DNA from: Arthrobacter sp. FW306-2-2C-D06B
Lineage (GTDB): Bacteria > Actinomycetota > Actinomycetes > Actinomycetales > Micrococcaceae
Direction: 5' to 3'
DNA length: 64,000 bases
Assembly (NCBI RefSeq): GCF_021789175.1
Contig: NZ_CP084560.1
Coordinates: 186,001 to 250,000 of the forward strand
The notes under the pieces are model-generated. The model saw only the letters and a list, made by a program, of their open reading frames with translations. It had not been told where the DNA came from and searched no databases. The position numbers and the translations under genes are program-made. This document shows, piece after piece, positions 48,926 to 57,203 of this stretch; position 1 is the stretch's first letter, and every line of letters starts with the position of its first letter.

Positions 48926-50635
48926 CTAGAGACCCAGCTCGTCCAGGATAGGCAGCTGGGCGCGAACAACTTGGCGCGCGGCGGATGCACTCGGGGCGGC
49001 CAGCGCAGTCGTCGCGAGTTTTTGGGCCTGCGCCACGGTGACGGTTGCCAGGACAGCGGAAACGGCAGCCAGGGCGCGTGCACTCATGGAGAGCGTCGCG
49101 ACGCCCAGTCCAACGAGTACGACGGCGAGGGCGGGGTCCGCGGCTGCCTCGCCGCACACTCCCACGGGCCGGCCGGTGCCGCCCTCGCTGGCGGCGGCAG
49201 CGCCGTCGGCGGTCAACTTGACGAGCTGCAGCACGGCGGGCTGCCAGGGGTCATTGAGCGTGGCGAGCGGGCCGAGTTGGCGGTCCGCGGCCATCGCGTA
49301 CTGAGTGAGGTCGTTGGTGCCGAGCGACGCGAAGCTGACTTCGCGCAGTAAGGAGGCGGCGGTCAAGGCCGCCGACGGGACTTCAACCATGACGCCTGGG
49401 GTCTTCAATCCGGCGGCGGAGCAGAGGGCTGCGAAATGCGCGGCTTCCTCGGCCGTGGAGATCATGGGGGCCATGACCCACACTTCCGCCTGGTTGTTGG
49501 CCTCTGCCGCGGCGATCGCCGTCAGCTGGCGTTCGAGGACGCCGGGCGAGGTGAGGTCGGTGCGGTACCCGCGGACGCCCAGCGCGGGGTTGGGTTCGTC
49601 CGCGTTGGTGAGGAACGGCAGGGGTTTGTCCGCGCCGGCGTCGAGGGTTCGGACCACTACCTTCTTGCCCGGGAACGCGGCGAAGACGGCGCCGTAGGCG
49701 GTGATCTGCTCCTCGACGGTGGGTTCGTCGTCGCGATCCAGGAAACAGAATTCGGTGCGCAACAGACCGACGCCCTCGGCGCCGGCGTCGGCGGCCTTGA
49801 CTGCGTCGGCGCCCGTACCGACGTTGGCGAGCAGCGGAACCCGGAACCCGTCGGCCATGACGTTGTTCCCGCTGAAGGCGGCAATCGTAGACGCCTGGTT
49901 GGCCCACGCCTTGGCCGCGAGGCGGAGGTCTTCGCCGGGGTCAACTGTGATGGTGCCGGCGGCACCGTCGAGGTAGACCTCGGTGCCGTCCCCGATCTCG
50001 TCCACCCCCGGGGCGGCGACGATCGCGGGAAGCCCGAGGGCGTGGGCCAGGATGGCGGTGTGGGACTGCGGGCCGCCGCTTGAGGTGATCAGCGCGATCA
50101 CCTTGGTGGGGTCCAGGGTGGCGGTGTCTGCCGGGGCGAGGTCCTCGGCGGCCAGGATGAACGGAACATCCGACGCCGGGATCCCCGGCGCGGGCAGTCC
50201 GCGCAGTTCAGAGACGATGCGGGCGCGGACGTCCAAGACGTCGGCCACGCGCTCTGCCATGTAGCCGCCGAGGGCCTTCAACGAGTCCGCAACCGTGGCA
50301 GCTGCCTCCCAGACGGCCCGTTCGGCGGTACGTGCGCCGCCCGGCGCCTCGGGGGAGAGGAGCCTGATGGCCGATTTCACCAGCATGGGATCGGCGGCCA
50401 TCAGGGCAGTTGCTTCCAGGACCTCTTTGCCTTCGCCGGACGCCGTCGCGGCTCGGGCACGGAGTTCCGCCTGCACGGCCTTGGCGGCATCCTTGATGCG
50501 CTGGCCCTGCGATTCGACGGTAACGTCCGCAGGAATATTGACGTTCTCGTGCGGCTCCTGAACCGGCTTCGGCATCTGCCGCACCGGCCCCAGAACACGC
50601 CCGGGGGCAACGCCTACACCTGAAAAGGTCTGCAT
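48926..50635 (-). CDS. ptsI: phosphoenolpyruvate-protein phosphotransferase (enzyme I)
   Basis: AGAGGA precedes the ATG. The 569-residue protein has the N-terminal HPr-binding and phosphohistidine domain, with active His192 in GGPQSHTAILAHALGLPAIV. The PEP-binding barrel follows with GVGLLRTEFCFLDRDDEP, GVMVEVPSAAL and FASLGTNDLTQYAMAADR. It uses PEP to phosphorylate HPr. It lies between fruA and ptsH, so the cluster encodes a complete fructose phosphorelay. Confidence 0.94.
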   Translation of the reverse strand: MQTFSGVGVAPGRVLGPVRQMPKPVQEPHENVNIPADVTVESQGQRIKDAAKAVQAELRARAATASGEGKEVLEATALMAADPMLVKSAIRLLSPEAPGGARTAERAVWEAAATVADSLKALGGYMAERVADVLDVRARIVSELRGLPAPGIPASDVPFILAAEDLAPADTATLDPTKVIALITSSGGPQSHTAILAHALGLPAIVAAPGVDEIGDGTEVYLDGAAGTITVDPGEDLRLAAKAWANQASTIAAFSGNNVMADGFRVPLLANVGTGADAVKAADAGAEGVGLLRTEFCFLDRDDEPTVEEQITAYGAVFAAFPGKKVVVRTLDAGADKPLPFLTNADEPNPALGVRGYRTDLTSPGVLERQLTAIAAAEANNQAEVWVMAPMISTAEEAAHFAALCSAAGLKTPGVMVEVPSAALTAASLLREVSFASLGTNDLTQYAMAADRQLGPLATLNDPWQPAVLQLVKLTADGAAAASEGGTGRPVGVCGEAAADPALAVVLVGLGVATLSMSARALAAVSAVLATVTVAQAQKLATTALAAPSASAARQVVRAQLPILDELGL

Positions 50636-50669
50636 GGATTAGTCCTCTACTTGCTTGCTGACGGTGGGG

Positions 50670-52721
50670 TCAGGCTGCGACGACGGCCGGAACCGGCTCT
50701 GCCTCAACGGGCTTCCGGACTGCCCAGCGCTTGAGTGCGAGCAGGACCAGCGCGGTGACGACCACGCCGACTGCGATCGATGCGATGAACATGAACACGT
50801 TGCCGATAGCAAAGAAGACGAAGATGCCACCGTGGGGTGCCTGGGAGGTGACGCCGAAGGCCATGCTCAGCGCACCGGTTACGGCGCCGCCCACCATGCT
50901 TGCGGGGATCACGCGGAGCGGGTCGGCAGCTGCGAACGGGATGGCGCCTTCGGAGATGAACGAAGCACCCAGCAGCCAGGCGGCCTTGCCGTTCTCGCGC
51001 TCAGCAAGGCTGAATCCCTTCTTGTTCAGGGTGGTGGCCAATGCCATGGCGAGCGGCGGAACCATGCCGGCTGCCATAACAGCGGCCATGATCTGGAGCG
51101 GGGCCGGGTTGGCGAGGCTGCCGGCGCCGAGGCCGGCTACGGCGAAGGAGTAGGCAACCTTGTTGACCGGACCACCCAGGTCGAAGCACATCATGAGGCC
51201 AAGGATGATGCCGAGAACGATCGCCGAAGTACCGGTCATCCCGGAAAGCCAGGTGCTGAGGCCCTTGGAGATGGCCGCGATCGGGCCGCCGAGGAAGAGG
51301 AACATGGCGCCCGAAGCGACGATCGAGGCGACAAGCGGGATGATGACCACGGGCATGAGGCCGCGCAACCAACGTGGAACGGAGAACGTGCCGATCCAGT
51401 GTGCCGTCAGGCCAGCCAGCAGGCCACCTACCAGGCCACCGAGGAAGCCGGCGCCCATGTAGCCGGCGACCGCACCGGAGACGAAGCCCGGGGCGATACC
51501 AGGCCGGTCCGCGATGCCGTACGCGATGTAGCCAGCCAGGGCAGGGACGAGGAAGCCGAGGGACAACGCGCCGATCTTGAACAGCACAGCTCCGAGGTAG
51601 GCGCCGAACGGACCCCATGCATGGACCGGGTAATCGGTGGGCAGGTTGACGAGGGTGTTCGCAGCAAGGATCTTGTCCGCAACTCCGGCGATTTCGTAGC
51701 TGCCCAACAGGAAGCCCAAGGCAATGAGCAGGCCGCCACCGGCGACGAACGGGATCATGTAGCTGACACCGGTCAGGAGGACCTTCTTGACCTTGGTGCC
51801 GAGGTGCTCGCTGGCAGCCTCTGATGCATGTTCGGCGTTTTCTTCGGCACCGAAATGCGGAACGCGGTGGGCGTGGGGGTCGGCCGCGGCGGTGATGGCT
51901 TCCTGAACCATCTTGGCCGGCTCGTCAATGCCGCGCTTTACGGGCGCATTGATGACCGGCTTGCCGGCGAAGCGCTCCTTGCCGCGGACATCGACGTCTA
52001 CTGCGAAGATCACGGCGTCAGCAGCGGCAATGACAGCCGGGTCCAACGCGGTGAATCCGCCCGAACCCTGGGTTTCAACCTGAAGGTCGACACCCATTTC
52101 CTTGGCAGCGGCCACGAGGGAATCGGCTGCCATGTAGGTGTGGGCGATGCCGGTGGGGCAGGCCGTGACGGCGACGATGCGCTTCGGGGCCATGGCAGAC
52201 GCGGTACTTGCCGAAGCCGGGGCGGCCTCGGCGGCGGGTGTTGCCGCCCCTGCCGCATGCGCGGCGGGCTTGTCGGCGAGTGCGCCGTCAACCAGATCGA
52301 CGATGTCCTGCTCGGTGGAAGCCGCACGCAGGGCCGCCGTGAAGTCCTTCTTGATGAGGGAGCGGGCCAGCTTGGAGAGCAGTTTCAGGTGCTCCTGGTC
52401 TGCTCCTTCCGGGGCGGCGATGAAGAAGATGATGTCCGCAGGGCCGTCCTTGGCGCCGAAGTCCACCTTGTTCGAGAGGCGGGCCATTGCCAGGGCGGGC
52501 TCGGTAACCGCAACGGAGCGGCAGTGCGGGATGGCGATGCCGCCGGGTACGCCTGTGGCAGTCTTCTGCTCGCGGGCGAAGGCGTCCGCGAAGAGCCCTT
52601 CAACCTCGGAGGCGCGCCCGGCCGCGGCAACTTTGCCTGCCAGGAAGCGGATGACATCGGCGGGGGAATCGCCGAGGTTCTGGTCAAGGGAGACCAGTTG
52701 GGGGGTGATGAGCTGGGTCAC
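50670..52721 (-). CDS. fruA: fructose PTS permease, EIIA-EIIB-EIIC
   Basis: The GTG start (MTQLITPQLV) has GAAGGA in the preceding gap; longer frames run over fruK. The 683-residue protein has EIIA with H66 (IAIPHCRS). An Ala-rich linker and EIIB follow, with C188 in TACPTGIAHTYMAAD. The membrane EIIC (about 335-683) begins LLTGVSYMIPFVAGGGLLIALG and has FDLGGPVNKVAY. It imports fructose as fructose-1-phosphate, the substrate of the adjacent FruK. Confidence 0.93.
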   Translation of the reverse strand: MTQLITPQLVSLDQNLGDSPADVIRFLAGKVAAAGRASEVEGLFADAFAREQKTATGVPGGIAIPHCRSVAVTEPALAMARLSNKVDFGAKDGPADIIFFIAAPEGADQEHLKLLSKLARSLIKKDFTAALRAASTEQDIVDLVDGALADKPAAHAAGAATPAAEAAPASASTASAMAPKRIVAVTACPTGIAHTYMAADSLVAAAKEMGVDLQVETQGSGGFTALDPAVIAAADAVIFAVDVDVRGKERFAGKPVINAPVKRGIDEPAKMVQEAITAAADPHAHRVPHFGAEENAEHASEAASEHLGTKVKKVLLTGVSYMIPFVAGGGLLIALGFLLGSYEIAGVADKILAANTLVNLPTDYPVHAWGPFGAYLGAVLFKIGALSLGFLVPALAGYIAYGIADRPGIAPGFVSGAVAGYMGAGFLGGLVGGLLAGLTAHWIGTFSVPRWLRGLMPVVIIPLVASIVASGAMFLFLGGPIAAISKGLSTWLSGMTGTSAIVLGIILGLMMCFDLGGPVNKVAYSFAVAGLGAGSLANPAPLQIMAAVMAAGMVPPLAMALATTLNKKGFSLAERENGKAAWLLGASFISEGAIPFAAADPLRVIPASMVGGAVTGALSMAFGVTSQAPHGGIFVFFAIGNVFMFIASIAVGVVVTALVLLALKRWAVRKPVEAEPVPAVVAA

Positions 52722-52723
52722 TG

Positions 52724-53719
52724 TTAGTCCTTCTGAAGGGCCGTGATGGTAACGGCGTCGGGAGTTGTTTGGTGGACCGCCGGGACAGTGGAGCCCGGCA
52801 GGGAAGCAGCGGCGGCACCATGTGCCACAGCCTGACGGAGGCAGTCCTGCGAGGTTCCGCCGTTGGTGGCGGCCAGCAGATAGCCAGCAAGGGATGAATC
52901 GCCGGCACCAACTGTGCTGACGGCTTGGATCGGCGGATGCGTGGCGAACCACGCGCCGTCGGCGGTTACCAGGACGGCGCCCTTGGAACCGAGTGTTGCC
53001 AGTACTGCACCCACACCGCTGCCGACGACGGCGGCGGCAGCCCTGGCGGCAAGGCCCGGGTCCGCTTCCAGTTCGTCAGCCGTGTGGACGTCTGTGAGGC
53101 CCGCTGCGGCGGCCAGTTCGGCCAGTTCTTCCGCGTTGGGCTTCAGGAGATCGGGCTTGCCGCCGACGTTGCCGAGTGAATCGCCGCTGATGGCGGCCAC
53201 CAGAGGGGCGCCGGAGGAATCGATTGCGATAAGCGGGGCGTCGCCGTCGTGCGTAGAACGGATCCGGCGGGCGACTGTGGCGTAGAAATCCGCCGGAACT
53301 CCTGGTGGGAGCGATCCGGCGAGTACCACCCAGCTGGCGCCACGGGAGCGGTCCAGCAGCAGCCCGATCAGGGCTTCCTGCTCGTCCGGGCTCAACTCCG
53401 GGCCGGGTTCGTTGATCTTGGTCGTGACGCCGTCCGGTTCGGTGAGCGTCACGTTGCTGCGTAGCGGCGCACTGATGGGAAGCGCCGCATAGGGGACACC
53501 GTCGTCGAGCAGTCCAGCAAGGACGGGATCGGACTCCCCGCCCGGCAGGACCGCAACGGTGTCCAGGCCCGAGGCGACCAGCGCCCGGGAGACATTGACG
53601 CCCTTGCCACCGGAGTGCTGGTGGACGGCGACGGCGCGTTGCACCTCGCCGCGGGCCAAGGGGGCCGGGAGCTCCACGGTGCGGTCCAGGCTCGGGTTGG
53701 CGGTCAGGGTGACGATCAT
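52724..53719 (-). CDS. fruK: 1-phosphofructokinase (PfkB family)
   Basis: The ATG overlaps the stop of the DeoR regulator (ATGA). The 331-residue protein has the PfkB signatures HSGGKGVNVSRALVASG and STVGAGDSSLAGYLLA with the catalytic Asp in GAGDS. It starts MIVTLTANPSLDRTVEL, as FruK proteins do. It phosphorylates fructose-1-phosphate to the 1,6-bisphosphate. Only two bases separate its stop from the fruA start. Confidence 0.92.
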   Translation of the reverse strand: MIVTLTANPSLDRTVELPAPLARGEVQRAVAVHQHSGGKGVNVSRALVASGLDTVAVLPGGESDPVLAGLLDDGVPYAALPISAPLRSNVTLTEPDGVTTKINEPGPELSPDEQEALIGLLLDRSRGASWVVLAGSLPPGVPADFYATVARRIRSTHDGDAPLIAIDSSGAPLVAAISGDSLGNVGGKPDLLKPNAEELAELAAAAGLTDVHTADELEADPGLAARAAAAVVGSGVGAVLATLGSKGAVLVTADGAWFATHPPIQAVSTVGAGDSSLAGYLLAATNGGTSQDCLRQAVAHGAAAASLPGSTVPAVHQTTPDAVTITALQKD

Positions 53720-54528
53720 GCGATCACCACGTCGACGCCGGCCTCGGCCAAAGCGGCGGAGAGCTCTTCAGAGGGTTCGTGGTCAGTAATCACGGTGTCC
53801 ACATCTTTAAGGGCGGCGAACTGGACGAGGGTTTCCGCGTCCAGCTTGGAGGAATCCGCGAGGACGACGACGCGCCGTGCGGACGTGACGAAGGCGGCCT
53901 TGACGGCGGCTTCTTCGGGGTCAGGGGTGCTGAGCCCGAACGTGGCGTGGATACCGTTGGCGCCGACGAAGGCGATGTCCGGGCGGAGCCGGGAAGCGGC
54001 CTCGACCGTGGACTGCCCGACGGCGGCCTGGGTGAGGCCGCGCACGCGGCCGCCCAGGATCTGGAGGCCGATGTGGGGGTTGCCGGAAAGGCGTCCGGCA
54101 ATGGGGATGGCGTGGGTGATAACCACCAGTTCTTCTCGCGGGGCGTTCCCGTTGGAGGACGCCGTGCGCTGCGCGGTGCGCTGGTCCAGCAAGCGGGCGA
54201 GGGCCTCGGTGGTGGAGCCGGCGTCGATCAGGATGCTTCCGGCCGCGTTCTCGGGGATGAGGGCAAGGGCGGCCTCGGCGATGCGGAGCTTTTCCGGCTG
54301 GCGCTGGATGGCCCGCTCAACCACACTTTCCTCACGGGTGCTGAGGCGGTCCGATGGGACTGCCCCGCCGTGGACACGGCGAAGATTTCCGGCGGATTCG
54401 AGGGCAGCGAGGTCGCGGCGGACAGTCTCCGTGGTGATGCTGAATCGATCCGCAAGGTCCGTGACGCTGACCCGTCCACGCTCGGCGACGAGCTCGGAGA
54501 TCAGCTGTTGGCGCTCCTCGGCAAACAC
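53716..54528 (-). CDS. DeoR-family regulator of the fructose operon
   Basis: The GTG start (MFAEERQQLI) is preferred because GGAGG lies five bases upstream, although an in-frame ATG exists at 54561. The 270-residue protein has a DeoR helix-turn-helix (VSVTDLADRFSITTETVRRDL) and a sugar-phosphate-sensing domain with IDAGSTTEALARLL and VFVGANGIHATFGLSTP-type motifs. It leads the operon fruK-fruA-ptsI-ptsH and probably responds to fructose phosphates through the inverted repeat at 54600-54649. Confidence 0.9.
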   Translation of the reverse strand: MFAEERQQLISELVAERGRVSVTDLADRFSITTETVRRDLAALESAGNLRRVHGGAVPSDRLSTREESVVERAIQRQPEKLRIAEAALALIPENAAGSILIDAGSTTEALARLLDQRTAQRTASSNGNAPREELVVITHAIPIAGRLSGNPHIGLQILGGRVRGLTQAAVGQSTVEAASRLRPDIAFVGANGIHATFGLSTPDPEEAAVKAAFVTSARRVVVLADSSKLDAETLVQFAALKDVDTVITDHEPSEELSAALAEAGVDVVIA

Positions 54529-54595
54529 ATACCCTCCATTGCGTACAAGCTCTAGGTACACCAGTGACTGTGATCACATGATGTGGAATTGCTTG

Positions 54596-54649
54596 ACTCT
54601 ATCTTTGTTCATGTTGGTCTGTCAACAGAAAACAACATAAACAAAGATA
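54596..54649 (-). promoter_or_regulatory. fructose operon promoter with 16-bp inverted repeat
   Basis: On the minus strand TTGACA (54620-54625) and TAGAGT (54596-54601) are 18 bases apart. The promoter is framed by an inverted repeat: TATCTTTGTTCATGTT (54600-54615) against AACATAAACAAAGATA (54634-54649), 15 of 16 positions complementary. One arm lies between -35 and -10 and the other upstream. This is a good candidate operator for the DeoR protein. Confidence 0.65.
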
Positions 54650-54797
54650 TTGGGTTTGGTTTGGGTTTGTTGAGTGGTGGCTGGGATGGGTTCTGAATGC
54701 GCCCGAAGGACATAACCGGTCCGACGCAGTGCTGGCTAGCCCGGATGGGTTGGTCAAGTAAGGGGCTGGCTGCTCTAGCGCCGGACCGGAAGGTGTC

Positions 54798-54986
54798 CTA
54801 CGGCCACTCGATCTCCCGTAGGCCGGGGTAGTCGATGGGGAGGTTGTCCGGGTCCGGAGGGTCAGGCAAGCGGGGCCGGGGAGAGGAGTCCGTTTCTTGC
54901 CGGTGCTTGTTCCTCTTTTGGTCCAGCTCATCCGACTCTTGCCGGGAGTCTTCGGGTCGTCGCTGCTGTGTACTTTCGAGCTTCAT
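54798..54986 (-). CDS. small hydrophilic protein of unknown function
   Basis: AAGGAAG lies five bases before the ATG. The 62-residue product is highly charged (MKLESTQQRRPEDSRQESDE) with a Pro/Asp-rich C-terminal half ending YPGLREIEWP. It follows the zinc-ribbon gene by 34 bases on the same strand, so the pair may be co-transcribed. No family was recognised, and the start signal is the main support. Confidence 0.55.
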   Translation of the reverse strand: MKLESTQQRRPEDSRQESDELDQKRNKHRQETDSSPRPRLPDPPDPDNLPIDYPGLREIEWP

Positions 54987-55020
54987 GGGGCTTCCTTCGG
55001 ATAATGCTGCAAGTCGTTGG

Positions 55021-55452
55021 CTAAGCAGGTATTTCCAGCTCGAACCCGCAACTGCATCTCAAGATCTTGGTGCGGAGATGGGCTTCCGGGGGAGAACTGC
55101 GTGATGGGGGCCTGCCCGTCTGCGGTGCCCTGAAGCTTCGCAGTGCGGTTTTCACTTCACGGAGGGGTTCACTGCAGTGGAAATAGTGGCTCCCGAACTC
55201 CAGGAGGCCATCCTGAATCCCCCGACGATTCAGGATGGCCCCCGCCTGCTGGACAGTGGCCGGGTGGCTATAGGAAAACCCGCACGAAGTGCACGTGTAA
55301 AACACGGCAAGCTGTTGGGAAGACCTTGGAGCCTGGGCCTGGATGGATTCGATGTCCAGGTGCTTGTCTGTTCCACAAACGGCACACCAAAGGCGGCCAG
55401 CCCTGGGCTGGCGTGGTTCATGAGGGACGGCGGATTCGGAGAGGGTCGACAT
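55021..55452 (-). CDS. zinc-ribbon-type protein, paralogue of the 45787 gene
   Basis: GGAG lies about eight bases before the ATG. The 143-residue protein repeats the cysteine layout of the earlier paralogue: RLWCAVCGTDKH, FYTCTSCGFSYSH, YFHCSEP and the C-terminal ILRCSCGFELEIPA. The shared AAILNRRG-like and FHCSEP/IHCGEP segments show common descent. The function is unknown; zinc binding is inferred. Confidence 0.75.
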   Translation of the reverse strand: MSTLSESAVPHEPRQPRAGRLWCAVCGTDKHLDIESIQAQAPRSSQQLAVFYTCTSCGFSYSHPATVQQAGAILNRRGIQDGLLEFGSHYFHCSEPLREVKTALRSFRAPQTGRPPSRSSPPEAHLRTKILRCSCGFELEIPA

Positions 55453-55696
55453 CGACTAGCTCCGCGCCGGTAACAGGAATTTGCTCATCGGGCAGCACCT
55501 TCACGTTGAGTGACATGGCGCCCGGCTGCTTGAGCGAAAACAGGCCGAAGACCTCGGCCTTTGTCCGGAGTTCTGCACGGACTGTAGAAGAATTGTGCAC
55601 TGCGCGTCCACGGTGCGCAAGACCGGCCGGGCATTTGTCCAAGTTTCGGACCTTGTTTTGGCAGGCCTTTTTCCTCCATTGCCGCCCTGCTACTCG

Positions 55697-55710
55697 TAGA
55701 CTGAGCCATG
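55697..55710 (+). promoter_or_regulatory. candidate leaderless promoter of the GAF-ANTAR gene
   Basis: TAGACT (55697-55702) ends five bases before the ATG at 55708 and no Shine-Dalgarno is present, so the message may start at the ATG. Confidence 0.35.
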
Positions 55711-56445
55711 GACGAAATGGGCCTGAACGCGTCGGTCGCGGGCCGTCTCCAGGATCTGGTCATCGACAGCGAAGACGTTAGCGGCTTCCTCGAAGACCTT
55801 GCGGTGTTCACGGCGTCGTCGGTGTCCGCTGCGCGCGGTCAAGACGTCCTGTGTGGCATTACGTTGAGCAGGCGCCGCCGATCGATGACGGTGGCTGGAA
55901 GCAGCCGCGAAGCCCGCCTCGTTGACGAAGTGCAGCAAGCATACGGAGACGGACCTTGCTTGGAAGCGATGAGAACGGGGAAAACTGTACTCATTTCAGA
56001 TACGTCCGGGGACTCGCAATGGCCTGATTACTGCACCACCATCGCGGAACGCGGGCACTTGGCCGTGCTTTGCGTCCCCTTGGGCCTGGAAGAAGGCGCG
56101 ACGGCGGCTATCAACCTTTTCGCGCCGCAGCGCGATGCCTTCGACGAGGCCTCCGTACGCAGCTGCGAGCAGTTCGCAAGCCAGGCAGAAAAGGCTTTGA
56201 GGCTGGCTGTCCGGATCGGTGCCAGGCAACAACGCGCAGAGGACCTCGAGCAGGCGATGCGTTCCCGGACCGCCATCGATCTGGCAACTGGCGTCATCAT
56301 GGGCCAGAACAGGTGCAGCCAGGAAGAGGCTTTCAGGATTCTGAGCAAGGCCTCAAACGGCAGGAACCAGAAACTGAGGGACGTTGCGGAATCCCTTCTC
56401 CGGTCCTTGACAAACGAAGCGCCAGTCGTGCATTTCGAGCCTTAA
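55708..56445 (+). CDS. GAF and ANTAR domain regulator
   Basis: The 245-residue protein has a GAF domain (about 25-170; RRRSMTVAGSSREARLVDEVQ, GPCLEAMRTGKTVLISDT, VPLGLEEGATAAINLFAP). A short coiled region and a C-terminal ANTAR RNA-binding domain follow (AMRSRTAIDLATGVIMGQNR then CSQEEAFRILSKASNGRNQKLRDVAESLL). ANTAR proteins bind two-hairpin RNA to prevent termination. The GAF part is the sensor. No target RNA was found in the immediate neighbourhood. Confidence 0.9.
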   Translation: MDEMGLNASVAGRLQDLVIDSEDVSGFLEDLAVFTASSVSAARGQDVLCGITLSRRRRSMTVAGSSREARLVDEVQQAYGDGPCLEAMRTGKTVLISDTSGDSQWPDYCTTIAERGHLAVLCVPLGLEEGATAAINLFAPQRDAFDEASVRSCEQFASQAEKALRLAVRIGARQQRAEDLEQAMRSRTAIDLATGVIMGQNRCSQEEAFRILSKASNGRNQKLRDVAESLLRSLTNEAPVVHFEP

Positions 56446-56454
56446 GCGACTCTG

Positions 56455-56886
56455 CTAGCTGCGCTCCGCGATGTTTTTGACACTCTCCACGAGGCTGTCC
56501 CACATGCCCTTCGAATGCGCGGCTTCATCCGGACTGGCGTTGTTGTCCTGGGCCAAGGTCAGCTTGGTCATCCCGCCTGCAGGCTCGAGTGTCCACGTCA
56601 GGGTGTGGTAGTTCTCCGGGGCGTCGTCTTGTCCGGACAGCGGACTGAAATGCGTGTTTACCAGGCGCTTTCCGGGCTCGAATTCCAGGATGATGCCCTT
56701 GTCTTCGTACTCCTTGCCCTTCCAGGCACCGCGCCAGACGATGGGTCCGCCGACCGTCCAGTCGGTGACAACTTCGGTTCCGAACATGAACTCCTTGATG
56801 GCCTGGGGGTCGGTGAGCACTGACCACACCCGATCCGCGCTCGCATGGATCGTGATGGTTGAACTCGCGATGAAGTTGCCCGCCAT
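56455..56886 (-). CDS. SRPBCC/AHSA1-like protein
   Basis: The ATG of MAGNFIASSTITIHASADRVW has AAAAGGAG seven bases upstream, so a longer frame is rejected. The 143-residue product matches the Aha1-like START fold: VWSVLTDPQAIKEFMFG, WTVGGPIVWRGAWKGKEYEDKG, LEFEPGKRLVNTHFSPLSG, a TWTLEP segment and a long C-terminal helix GMWDSLVESVKNIAERS. These proteins bind hydrophobic ligands or act in stress responses. It is convergent with the GAF-ANTAR gene by a ten-base gap. Confidence 0.85.
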   Translation of the reverse strand: MAGNFIASSTITIHASADRVWSVLTDPQAIKEFMFGTEVVTDWTVGGPIVWRGAWKGKEYEDKGIILEFEPGKRLVNTHFSPLSGQDDAPENYHTLTWTLEPAGGMTKLTLAQDNNASPDEAAHSKGMWDSLVESVKNIAERS

Positions 56887-57203
56887 GTCGGTCTCCTTTT
56901 CAAATGGTCGGCGTCCGGGCGCCGGCGGAACAGAGTCTACGCCCGGGAGGGACTGCCAGCGGAGCCATGCCACATTGCGCTCTCGATCACGTCAAGAGAT
57001 TCAGGGTGTTTTCTCTTAGGGTCGGAGTACATCTCAGAATTGTGGCTCTGAACTGGGGCGATAGTCAGAGTTCGATGCTCGTTAGGCAGTTCGCCCTCGG
57101 AGTGCATGCAGCATCTTGCAGTTTGCCCACGTCTGGAAAAGCCGGGTCCGTAGCGTGATGTCTCACACATTGAGTTCCCATTCAGAACCATGAGGAGACA
57201 TAC

